DNA of 5,813 nucleotides from Candidatus Alcyoniella australis (GTDB lineage Bacteria > Lernaellota > Lernaellaia > JAVCCG01 > Alcyoniellaceae). The stretch lies in the NCBI GenBank assembly GCA_030765605.1, contig JAVCCG010000155.1, positions 1-5,813 of the forward strand, given 5' to 3'. A program made the translations under genes and the position numbers. The notes under the pieces are model-generated. The model did not search any database. It saw only the letters and a program-made list of their open reading frames with translations, and was not told the DNA's origin. Positions 1-5,703 of this stretch are shown one piece after another (positions within the stretch are counted from its first letter, which is position 1; every line of letters starts with the position of its first letter).

Positions 1-251
1 AACTTGCGCGACAGGGGAAAGCAGTATATGAACATCGCATGGAGCCAAATCGCGATTACCAAGTAATATCAACGACTATACGCGCTTCGTAACCTATACG
101 AAATCTGTGATTTGAAATCCCAATTCGTATGCAACACCTCACGTAAAGTATCATGGAATAGCCCACAAGTGCTTGATTAGCAGCAATAATCATCGATTTT
201 TGGGCAAATCACAGATGTAAAGTAATTTCTTACTAAAATGCCCTACCCGCC
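1..251. other. AT-rich non-coding left flank containing one arm of the terminal inverted repeat
   Basis: No convincing gene is visible here. The stretch is clearly more AT-rich than the genes to its right. Positions 25-134 form the left arm of the long inverted repeat. Positions 205-216 repeat twelve bases of that arm (103-114) in inverted orientation. A small hairpin, AGTAA (221-225) and TTACT (230-234) around a 4-base loop, lies just before the first reading frame. Positions 1-24 lie outside the repeat as far as can be seen, because the other arm runs off the window at the equivalent point. Confidence 0.7.
25..134 (+). repeat. Left arm of a 110-base inverted repeat
   Basis: Positions 25-134 are the reverse complement of 5704-5813. 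Paired positions sum to 5838. I find one mismatch, T at 128 against the complement of G at 5710. Similarity stops being exact at 135. The arm holds several dyads. ATTAC (55-59) and GTAAT (63-67) flank a 3-base loop. ATACGAA (96-102) and TTCGTAT (124-130) enclose a second dyad, GATTT (109-113) and AAATC (115-119). The hexamer TATACG occurs at 77-82 and 95-100. No open frame of note crosses it. It could be one copy of a dispersed intergenic repeat, the edge of a mobile element, or a recombination substrate. The sequence does not decide between these. Confidence 0.93.
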
Positions 252-578
252 TTGAAAAAGCACATGATTTACGATCAGCGGCTTTTACCCGCAGCACCCC
301 GAATCGTCGTCATCGTCTCGGACTGGCAGGACAGCTTCAGCGCCGCCAAGCTTGAGGCACAGCCGCTGGAACCAAACGACTACCTACGCCATCCGGCGTT
401 CGACATGCTGCTGCCGCTGGCCGCCCTGGGCGGACCGATCGAACGCATCACTGCGCTGCTTAACCCGATGACCCAGCGTGGCGGCCAGGGGCTGATCGAC
501 CTGAAGTTCGAGCATGCGGCGCGCTACGGCCTGCTCGAGCTGAGTCATGCGCCGCGCAATGGCCCAGCGTACGCGTGA
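252..578 (+). pseudogene. Orphan C-terminal fragment, possibly of a Gfo/Idh/MocA-type oxidoreductase
   Basis: The frame gives at most 108 residues from a TTG at 252, or 104 from an ATG at 264. Neither start has a recognisable ribosome binding site, and the frame is open only back to a stop at 234-236. The composition is typical coding sequence, and it reads like the interior and end of a larger protein. Hydrophobic and charged stretches such as HPAFDMLLPLAALGG, GPIERITALLNP and FEHAARYGLLELSHAP resemble the C-terminal sheet domain of Gfo/Idh/MocA oxidoreductases. In that domain a helix with 'H..D.l..l.G' is followed by strands rich in 'f.nG..g.le.s'. The N-terminal NAD-binding Rossmann domain, with its GxGxxG motif, is absent. 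The AT-rich repeat flank ends directly upstream, so the gene was probably truncated there. The family assignment is by eye and weak. It could also be an unrelated small hypothetical protein. Confidence 0.4.
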
Positions 579-740
579 GCCCGCGCTGCGCCATGCGAGC
601 CGCCCAAAGCCCGGGCGTGCTTGCAATCGATCCTGTCAAACGACGCTGACGGTTTCGCTTTAAACCGAATATTGTTTAAGATGCGTTTCTCGTACCTCGG
701 ACAAGAACAAGTCCTTTAAAAAACCACGACAGGAAAACCG
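579..740. other. Intergenic region with three weak stem-loops
   Basis: No gene is visible. Three potential hairpins are present. CGCCC (601-605) pairs with GGGCG (613-617). Positions 633-638 pair with 647-652, including one T-G pair, and are followed by a T-rich stretch (653-661). TTAAAC (660-665) pairs with GTTTAA (674-679) around an 8-base loop. The second is the most terminator-like, but its T tract is interrupted. I see no promoter with a good pair of hexamers for the downstream gene. Confidence 0.45.
731..734 (+). promoter_or_regulatory. Ribosome binding site (AGGA) fixing a GTG start at 741
   Basis: AGGA is followed by a 6-base spacer and then GTG. No in-frame ATG lies nearby (the ATG at 757 is in another frame), so this site decides the GTG start of the cyclotransferase-like gene. 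Confidence 0.65.
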
Positions 741-1148
741 GTGCATATACCAATATATGACCCATTGAATCAAGCGTTGTATTTCGTAATTCCCGGTCAA
801 GAGCAATCGAATCCGTTGCGGGGCGAACGCCACGTTTTCGTCTGCGGTGCATTGCAAAACCCGGAAAAGCTCGGCGCGCTGTTGGGCCGATCCCCGGCAT
901 TCGCGCCCGCCGTTGTTAAGGGCTATCAGCGCGGCAGCGAAACGATCGGCGGCGTTGACGTGGCGTTCATGCTGCCCTCGACCGATCCCGTGGCCGTGCT
1001 CACCGGCGTGGTCTGGCTCGATCTGTCCGAGCAAGACATTGAGCTGATCGAGGGCCTGGAACTGGCCGGAGATCTGCGGAAACGGATCGTGATCGAAGCT
1101 GTCTGCGGCGAGCTGCGGCTCAAGGCGTTTACCTACGTCAAAGCCTGA
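741..1148 (+). CDS. Gamma-glutamylcyclotransferase-fold (AIG2/GGCT-like) protein
   Basis: This is a complete 135-residue protein with a GTG start, and its length is normal for the family. After about 30 N-terminal residues comes HVFVCGALQNP (31-41), the place where the family has its 'vFVYGtL..P' substrate loop. It is followed by the expected pattern: LGRSPAFAPAVVKGYQR (48-64), then LTGVVWLDLSEQDIELIEGLE (split across 87-107), RIVIEA (115-120) and FTYVKA at the end. Glu107 in 'GLE' sits where the family's catalytic acid/base Glu is usually found. Known members release 5-oxoproline from gamma-glutamyl amines or peptides in the cytosol, but many AIG2-like proteins have no assigned substrate. 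Oddities are Cys-Gly where the family usually has Tyr-Gly at the loop, and an N-terminal extension. The damaged SGNH hydrolase begins 12 bases after its stop and may have been co-transcribed. The fold assignment is fairly firm; the exact activity is not. Confidence 0.72.
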   Translation: MHIPIYDPLNQALYFVIPGQEQSNPLRGERHVFVCGALQNPEKLGALLGRSPAFAPAVVKGYQRGSETIGGVDVAFMLPSTDPVAVLTGVVWLDLSEQDIELIEGLELAGDLRKRIVIEAVCGELRLKAFTYVKA

Positions 1149-1151
1149 GGA
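1147..1151 (+). promoter_or_regulatory. Possible ribosome binding site (GAGGA) for the SGNH hydrolase, overlapping the upstream stop codon
   Basis: GAGGA overlaps the TGA that ends the cyclotransferase gene (1146-1148) and lies 8 bases before a TTG at 1160. The arrangement suggests translational coupling of the two genes. It also supports 1160 as the original start of the now frameshifted hydrolase. Confidence 0.45.
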
Positions 1152-1159
1152 TCGTTGAC

Positions 1160-1811
1160 TTGCACACCTTCCTGGAAAACCTGATCCGCCTGCGTCGGCG
1201 ACTCCTCGACCTTCGGGCTGGGTTCGTTCGACCACCGTACGATCTATCCGGCGCTGCTCGAACGCCTGCTCAGATTAAAATACGGCCCCGCGTCCGCCCA
1301 GGTGATCAACGCCGGCGTCCCAGGATATACATCGTATCAGGCGCTGCGCATGCTCGAAGATGTGGTGCTGCCTTGTTCACCGGACATCGTCTTCATCTAC
1401 GTGGGCAATAACGACTCGATCGGCCATTACGACAGTGAGAGCAGCGTCAAGCTGAACACCCGGCTGTTGCGTACCCGCCTGGTCCTGCGCCACATGGCCC
1501 TCTACCGGCTGCTGCGGCTGATGGTCGTCAGCGACCCGGTGCAGACCGTGGCTCAATCGGTCGACCTAAATCCGGCAGGACGCGCCTCCTCGCAGATGAA
1601 CGATTTATTGCGAGACATCGCGCTGGATCAGGATGTGCCGCTGATCGATATTGCCAGGCTGTTCCGCGCAAAGGACAGCGATCAGCGCGGGCTGGTCAGC
1701 ACGACCTACTTCGCCGACTTCGTCCATCCCAATTCCAAGGGACATGCACTGATCGCCAAAGAGCTATTTTATACCTCTATCAAGTTGAGCGGCCACAGGT
1801 TGCGGCGATAG
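1160..1811 (+). pseudogene. SGNH/GDSL-family hydrolase, frameshifted near the N-terminus and probably internally deleted
   Basis: The hallmarks of an SGNH hydrolase can be read in the frame open from 1185 to 1811. Block I is VGDSSTFG, with the nucleophile Ser codon at 1203-1205. Block II is VINAGVPGYTSYQ, from 1302. Block III is GNND (1404-1415). Block V is DFVH, with Asp at 1716-1718 and His at 1725-1727. This frame has no ATG, GTG or TTG before block II and meets a stop at 1182-1184. The preceding TTG frame (1160) reads LHTFLENLIR and joins block I in register if one base is removed near 1188-1192, giving about 216 residues. The GTG at 1302 would give 169 residues but would lose the catalytic Ser. 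The stretch between blocks III and V is also short: it lacks the usual 'GARVVLLT.P' strand and helix. Relatives are esterases or acyl-transfer enzymes acting on lipids or glycans. This copy is probably inactive, unless the frameshift is a sequencing error. Confidence 0.75.
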
Positions 1812-1825
1812 GCAAAGCCTCAGTC

Positions 1826-1840
1826 CGGCTAAGCCGTTTT
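1826..1840 (+). terminator. Weak hairpin plus T4 between convergent genes
   Basis: CGGC (1826-1829) and GCCG (1833-1836) form a 4-base-pair stem around TAA, followed by TTTT (1837-1840). It lies in the convergent gap after the SGNH stop and overlaps the last codons of the MFS gene on the other strand. The position fits a terminator, but the stem is very short, so support is slight. Confidence 0.25.
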
Positions 1841-3001
1841 CTGCTCGGGCAGACGTGCAACGGCCACACAGAGCAGCACCAGAGAAGCCAGGGAGGCCAG
1901 CGGAAAAACAATCAGTGAAATACTAAATGACGCGAGGGAACTGATCACCCCGATCAATAACGGCAACAGTATTCCGCCACCCGGGACCGAGGCTTTAACA
2001 AGGGCCATCACTGTTCCTGGGTCGTCGCACCAGCGCAAACCAGCCAGGCAAAAGATCAGCGGGCTGACCGCGCTGATCGCCAGTCCGCAGAGGAACACCG
2101 CGACCAACGTCAGCCTTCCAAGGTCGACGAAATAGAGCACTCCGAACGCCACGACGCAGGCGGCCAGCGCAACCTGTAGATAGCGCACAATCATTGACTC
2201 GCGTATCAATACGCCCGAGAGCAGCCTGCCCGCCAAGATTCCGGCGAGAAAAATCACCAGACCGATCTTGGCCATCTGGATCGAGCTACCACGCAGATCA
2301 ACGAGAAAACTGGTCAGCACGCCCACGGTGCCCAGCTCGACTCCCGCCGCTGGAACGGTGGCCAGGAACAACAGCAACAGCCCCCGCCTATGCGTAATCG
2401 AGGGATAGCCCCTGCGAAGATCGGGGCTGCGCGCAGGACGCGGGCGCTGTCGCGCCAGCAGGTAGAACACGGCCAATACCGCCACCGATACGCCTGCCTG
2501 AACCATCGACCTGCGCCAGTCCAGTTGCAGAAAGATCAGGTAGAGCGCAATGGCGGCCATACCAAAGGTGATGAAAAAGTGGTTGACCGCGATGTATCGG
2601 CTTGGGTTGCGGCGATGCACGTCGAGCAACAGCGCGTCGGATACACCCTCGTAGGTCCCCGCTCCCAGGCCGACGAAAACAATCACGATCAGGTTGACCC
2701 AGAAAATCGGCGATAGATAAAACAGACTGAACGCTGCTGAGAGCAGCAGGCTGCCCACGAACAGCAAGCGGGTTTTACTGTACCGATCCGCCATCCAGCC
2801 GCTGACCAGCACGGCCACGAGAAAGCCCAGATACTTGGTGGAGATCAACCAGCCGATCTGGCTGGGCGACAACCCCACGTCCTTGGCCGCAGCCCCGACG
2901 ATCGCCAATGCCACGCCGATGAAAAACATCGAGGCGAACGAGGCACCGGTCAGCGGCAGCGAGCCGCCCAGGAAATTGCGTCGCTCGCCGTCTGGGTTCA
3001 T
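1829..3001 (-). CDS. Major facilitator superfamily (MFS) transporter, 12 membrane segments
   Basis: The protein is 390 residues from the ATG at 3001. An upstream TTG (3085) would add 28 residues and overlap the cyclase gene by about 50 bases, so the ATG is preferred, although no strong ribosome binding site precedes it. Twelve hydrophobic segments can be seen at roughly 17-39, 49-70, 79-97, 99-123, 141-158, 166-183, 207-233, 243-265, 274-292, 297-321, 332-356 and 359-383. GWMADRYSKTR (68-78), between segments 2 and 3, is the MFS motif A pattern (GxxaDRxxxxR). FVGLGAGTYEGVSDALL (109-125) in segment 4 resembles the glycine-rich helix of sugar-type MFS carriers. A basic loop at about 183-207 separates the halves. 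It probably moves a small solute across the inner membrane. It follows the cyclase-family hydrolase by 34 bases on the same strand, so substrate or product transport for that enzyme is a reasonable inference. The substrate is unknown. Confidence 0.88.
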   Translation of the reverse strand: MNPDGERRNFLGGSLPLTGASFASMFFIGVALAIVGAAAKDVGLSPSQIGWLISTKYLGFLVAVLVSGWMADRYSKTRLLFVGSLLLSAAFSLFYLSPIFWVNLIVIVFVGLGAGTYEGVSDALLLDVHRRNPSRYIAVNHFFITFGMAAIALYLIFLQLDWRRSMVQAGVSVAVLAVFYLLARQRPRPARSPDLRRGYPSITHRRGLLLLFLATVPAAGVELGTVGVLTSFLVDLRGSSIQMAKIGLVIFLAGILAGRLLSGVLIRESMIVRYLQVALAACVVAFGVLYFVDLGRLTLVAVFLCGLAISAVSPLIFCLAGLRWCDDPGTVMALVKASVPGGGILLPLLIGVISSLASFSISLIVFPLASLASLVLLCVAVARLPEQKTA

Positions 3002-3035
3002 GACACGCGGTTTATCCGACCGCGCCGCAGCCCGA

Positions 3036-3689
3036 TCATGGCACAGGTCGCAGCAGCACCCTGGCGGGCGCACCGTCTGCGCCAACGATCTTCAGCGGCA
3101 GGCAGATCATCTCGTACTCGCCCTGCGTAACGCGCGACAGGTCGAGCCCCTCGATCAGCCAAATCCCCGCGCCGAGCAGCGCCAGGTGGGTCGGGGAATC
3201 CTCGCAATCGAAACCCTCCACCGACAGGTAGTCGATTCCCACCAGCCTTACTTCCGTTGCCGCCAGCATGCGCGCCGCGGAATCGGATATGTAGACGTAA
3301 TCGGTGGCGAACGAGTCGCGTTGCCACAGTTGATCGCCGCCCCGAGTCTTGAACAGTAGCCGCTCGCCTTTGCGCACCCCGTGCTTTCTTAGCTCCTCGA
3401 CCTTGATCGATTCGGTGTCCGCAATCTCGATCACGCGGGCCCTGCCGATCAGCACGTCCAGCGGCGCCTGATCCACCGATTGGCCGTCGCGGATGAAGTG
3501 TCGCGGCGCGTCCATATGGGTCGCGCTGTGGGCGCTGATCTGGATCTGCGTAAGATTCAGCCGGTCACCCTTGTCCATGTCCAAAACCTTGCTGATCTTG
3601 ACCAATGGATCGCCGGGCCAGCTGGGCATCTTGTCACGCAGACCGACGGTTACGTCGATCCATCCGCTGCTGTCGATCGTTGTCGCCAT
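3036..3689 (-). CDS. Cyclase-family (PF04199-type) metal-dependent hydrolase, kynurenine formamidase-like
   Basis: The protein is 217 residues from the ATG at 3689, chosen because GGAGAG lies 6 bases upstream; the longer frame, with 47 more residues, would run into aspS. Family features in order are WPGDP (24-28), HSATHMDAPRHF (54-65), matching HxxxHxDAPxHF, GIDYLSVEGF (151-160), then His168 and Glu180 in IEGLDLSRVTQGEYEMICLPLK (split over 179-200), and DGAPAR (205-210). By analogy with kynurenine formamidase KynB, His54, His58, Asp60, His168 and Glu180 would bind the metals and His64 would act in catalysis. The family includes KynB, isatin hydrolase and other amide or lactone hydrolases, so the substrate stays open. 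No other kynurenine-pathway gene lies nearby. The second motif residue is Ala (SATH) where GTH is usual. The gene heads a two-gene operon with the MFS transporter and is divergent from aspS. Confidence 0.85.
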   Translation of the reverse strand: MATTIDSSGWIDVTVGLRDKMPSWPGDPLVKISKVLDMDKGDRLNLTQIQISAHSATHMDAPRHFIRDGQSVDQAPLDVLIGRARVIEIADTESIKVEELRKHGVRKGERLLFKTRGGDQLWQRDSFATDYVYISDSAARMLAATEVRLVGIDYLSVEGFDCEDSPTHLALLGAGIWLIEGLDLSRVTQGEYEMICLPLKIVGADGAPARVLLRPVP

Positions 3690-3719
3690 CGCCTGCTCTC
3701 CGCAATTCTGTTGCGGGCT

Positions 3720-3725
3720 AGTATA
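3720..3725 (-). promoter_or_regulatory. Candidate -10 element (TATACT) of the cyclase/MFS operon
   Basis: TATACT matches five of six bases of the sigma-70 -10 consensus and lies about 30 bases upstream of the cyclase ATG. TTGCAA sits 19 bases further upstream as a poor -35. Confidence 0.4.
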
Positions 3726-3791
3726 CATCCGCGGTCCGCTGATGTTGCAAAACAGGCTGTCGTGTCGTATGAGTGCTGTTTTTAAAGGAAC

Positions 3792-3797
3792 GGAGAG
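3792..3797 (+). promoter_or_regulatory. Ribosome binding site (GGAGAG) fixing the aspS start at 3803
   Basis: GGAGAG is followed by five bases and ATG. This favours the ATG at 3803 over the in-frame GTG at 3773, which would add ten residues with no family match and has no comparable site. Confidence 0.75.
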
Positions 3798-3802
3798 AAT
3801 CG

Positions 3803-5575
3803 ATGGGCGGCGCAACGGTTTATCGCACATGTTGGATCTCCGAGGCGGATGCCTCGGCTGTGGACAGCGAGCTGCGGCTCGCGGGCTGGATCGAGACCTA
3901 CCGTGATCACGGAGGATTGGTCTTTTTTCATTTACGCGATGGCTCGGGCCGCATCCAGTGCGTGGCCGACCCCGAGCTGCTTACGCCGCAGGAATGGCAG
4001 CAGGCCAGCTCCCTGCGCGCCGAATGGGTCGTGGCGTTCCGCGGCAAGCTGCGCCGGCGTCCGGCGGGCACCGAGCGCACCAGCCTGGACAACAAGGAGA
4101 TCGAGCTGAGCATCGAGGGCCTGGATGTGCTCTCGCGCTCGCGGGCGCTGCCGTTCAAACTCAGCGATACCGATTCGCTTTCCGAGGAAGTGCGGATGGC
4201 GTTTCGTTACCTCGATCTGCGCAACGAGCGGATGCAGCGCAACCTGCGTCTGCGCTCCAAGTTGATTAAATCCCTGCGCGACGGGCTCGATTCCCGCGAT
4301 TTCTGCGAGGTCGAAACGCCGATCCTGGGCAAGAGCACGCCCGAGGGCGCGCGCGACTACCTGGTGCCCAGCCGGATCCACCCGCGCTCGTACTACGCCC
4401 TGCCCCAGTCGCCGCAACTGTTCAAGCAACTGCTGATGATCGGCGGGATTGAACGCTATTTCCAGGTAGCGCGCTGCTTTCGCGACGAGGATCTGCGCGC
4501 CAACCGTCAGCCCGAATTCACTCAGCTTGACATGGAGTTAAGCTTTGTCGACGAGTCGGACGTGATGAACCTCACCGAGTCGTTGGTGCGCGAGAGCATG
4601 GTGCAGGTCGGGCAGCCCGATCCGGGCGAGTTTCCGCGCCTGAGCTACGCCGAGGCCATCGACCGCTTTGGCAGCGACAAGCCCGACGTGTCCCCTGGCA
4701 TGGAACTAATTGAGATCACAGAGGCATTGCGCAACACCGAATTCAAGATCTTTCGCAAGCTGATCGACGAGGGCGGCGCTGTGATGGCGATCCGCGTGCC
4801 CTCCGAGCACACGCTGTCTAAAAAGCAGATCGAGTTGATCCGCGATTATGCCGAAGATGCGGGTGCATCGGCGCCGGCCTGGGGTCACGTACGCGAAGGT
4901 AAGTTCGTGTCACAGCTGGCAAAATACTTCTCGGACGAGGAGCGCGCGGACATGGTCCGGCTGCTCGAGCCGGGGACCGACGGCGACCTGATACTGTTCC
5001 AGGCCGGGTCCGACCCGCTGCAAGTCAGACGCAACCTCGGCGAGATTAGGCTGATCGTGGCTGACCTGCTTGGGCTACGTAACCCCAAGCGACCGCTGCA
5101 CTTTTGCTGGATCACCCACTTTCCGCTGCTCGAGTTCGACAGTGCCCGCACACGCTTCAAGGCGATGCACCATCCCTTTACCCAACCCGACGACTGCGCG
5201 GCGCTAAATAGCGATGATCACGAGGCTTTACTGTCGATCAGCGCACGGTCCTACGATCTGGTGCTCAACGGCGAGGAGATCGGCGGCGGTTCGATCCGCA
5301 TCCACGACCCGTTGGTCCAGCGGCGCATATTCGAGGTGCTGAGCATCCCGGACGAGGAAGTGTCTAAAAAGTTTGGGTTTTTCCTACGCGCGCTGGAATA
5401 CGGCGCACCGCCACACGGCGGCATCGCCCTGGGCCTGGACCGTCTGGCGAGCATCATCGCCGGGGAGGATTCAATCCGCGACGTGATCGCCTTCCCCAAG
5501 ACCCAGAGCGCCTCGTGCCCGCTGACCGGCGCACCCACACCCGTGACCGGCCGCCGCGACCTTGGGATTTTCTAG
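3803..5575 (+). CDS. aspS: Aspartyl-tRNA synthetase, bacterial type, with non-discriminating signature
   Basis: This is a complete class II synthetase of 590 residues, the usual bacterial length, which charges tRNA with aspartate in the cytosol. The N-terminal OB-fold anticodon domain covers about 1-115, with RDHGGLVFFHLRDGSG at 34-49. Catalytic features are FCEVETPILGKSTPEGARDY (167-186; motif 1 end and flipping loop), QSPQLFKQLL (202-211), motif 2 FRDEDLRANRQPEFTQLD (226-243, ATP-binding Arg227), EEIGGGSIRIHD (491-502) and motif 3 GIALGLDRL (540-548, Arg547). The GAD insertion lies at about 285-430, and the C-terminus has the standard AFPKTQ...TGAP segment. His36 in DHGG and Gly89 in RPAGT match residues linked to non-discriminating AspRS, which also charges tRNA-Asn. 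Discriminating enzymes usually have Leu and Lys there. The gene stands alone, divergent from the cyclase operon. A weak terminator follows. Confidence 0.97.
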   Translation: MGGATVYRTCWISEADASAVDSELRLAGWIETYRDHGGLVFFHLRDGSGRIQCVADPELLTPQEWQQASSLRAEWVVAFRGKLRRRPAGTERTSLDNKEIELSIEGLDVLSRSRALPFKLSDTDSLSEEVRMAFRYLDLRNERMQRNLRLRSKLIKSLRDGLDSRDFCEVETPILGKSTPEGARDYLVPSRIHPRSYYALPQSPQLFKQLLMIGGIERYFQVARCFRDEDLRANRQPEFTQLDMELSFVDESDVMNLTESLVRESMVQVGQPDPGEFPRLSYAEAIDRFGSDKPDVSPGMELIEITEALRNTEFKIFRKLIDEGGAVMAIRVPSEHTLSKKQIELIRDYAEDAGASAPAWGHVREGKFVSQLAKYFSDEERADMVRLLEPGTDGDLILFQAGSDPLQVRRNLGEIRLIVADLLGLRNPKRPLHFCWITHFPLLEFDSARTRFKAMHHPFTQPDDCAALNSDDHEALLSISARSYDLVLNGEEIGGGSIRIHDPLVQRRIFEVLSIPDEEVSKKFGFFLRALEYGAPPHGGIALGLDRLASIIAGEDSIRDVIAFPKTQSASCPLTGAPTPVTGRRDLGIF

Positions 5576-5703
5576 CACGATTTCCAGTAGTATACGCCCA
5601 AAGTTAAAGTAGCGCCTCAAGTGCGTTTTTTTGCGGTTTTACCCGATATTTCCGCTATTAATCAGATACTTAACAACGAGCCCTTAGTAAAATACTTTAG
5701 GAC
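5576..5703. other. AT-rich non-coding region after aspS
   Basis: No gene is visible. It holds a weak terminator-like structure (5612-5632) and then AT-rich sequence leading into the right repeat arm. Read in reverse complement, its distal part shows patches shared with the region just inside the left arm, namely TAAAGTAT and TGATTA..AGC. The repeat family may therefore extend inward in diverged form. Confidence 0.6.
5612..5632 (+). terminator. Weak terminator candidate downstream of aspS
   Basis: GCGC (5612-5615) pairs with GTGC (5621-5624), including one G-T pair, around a 5-base loop. One G and then seven T (5626-5632) follow. The T tract and position fit an intrinsic terminator for aspS, but the stem is only four pairs. 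Confidence 0.4.

Larger units (their letters stand above)
3690..3802. promoter_or_regulatory. Divergent promoter region between the cyclase/MFS operon and aspS
   Basis: This 113-base gap must hold both start signals. Each gene has the same ribosome binding site, CGGAGAG, read outward: 3696-3702 for the cyclase (minus) and 3791-3797 for aspS (plus). For the cyclase, TATACT (plus-strand AGTATA, 3720-3725) is a good -10 hexamer. For aspS, TTGCAA (3745-3750) and TATGAG (3768-3773), spaced by 17, are a weak pair. TTGCAA is its own reverse complement and could also serve as a -35 for the cyclase, though with 19-base spacing. The 9-base dyad GCGGTCCGC (3731-3739) lies between the two -10 sites and could be an operator core. 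Confidence 0.5.

Noticed and set aside
25-134. Repeat arm as the end of a recognisable insertion sequence
   Set aside because: No transposase frame lies next to either arm, and I do not recognise the end sequence as belonging to a known IS family.
1155-1200. Programmed ribosomal frameshift in the SGNH hydrolase
   Set aside because: There is no slippery heptamer, no stop in the upstream frame at the shift point and no obvious downstream structure. A mutation or sequencing error is simpler.
1160-1411. 83-residue ORF as an independent gene
   Set aside because: Beyond its first ten codons it is the out-of-frame shadow of the SGNH hydrolase and becomes Arg/Pro-rich. Only its start and first codons are used, as the 5' part of the frameshifted gene.
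3002-3085. TTG (3085) or GTG (3073) start for the MFS transporter
   Set aside because: Both overlap the end of the cyclase gene and add a Cys/Arg-rich stretch unlike an MFS N-terminus. The ATG at 3001 leaves a normal 34-base gap.
2835-3359. Plus-strand ORF of 174 residues opposite the MFS and cyclase genes
   Set aside because: It is antisense to two well-supported genes and its translation resembles no protein family. It is a GC-rich shadow frame.
3690-3830. N-terminal extension of the cyclase gene by 47 residues to 3830
   Set aside because: It would overlap the start of aspS, has no family similarity, and passes over a good ribosome binding site and ATG at 3689.
5588-5595. TAGTATAC shared with the cyclase promoter region (3719-3726)
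   Set aside because: An 8-base match containing a palindromic GTATAC is too short to support a shared regulatory site.
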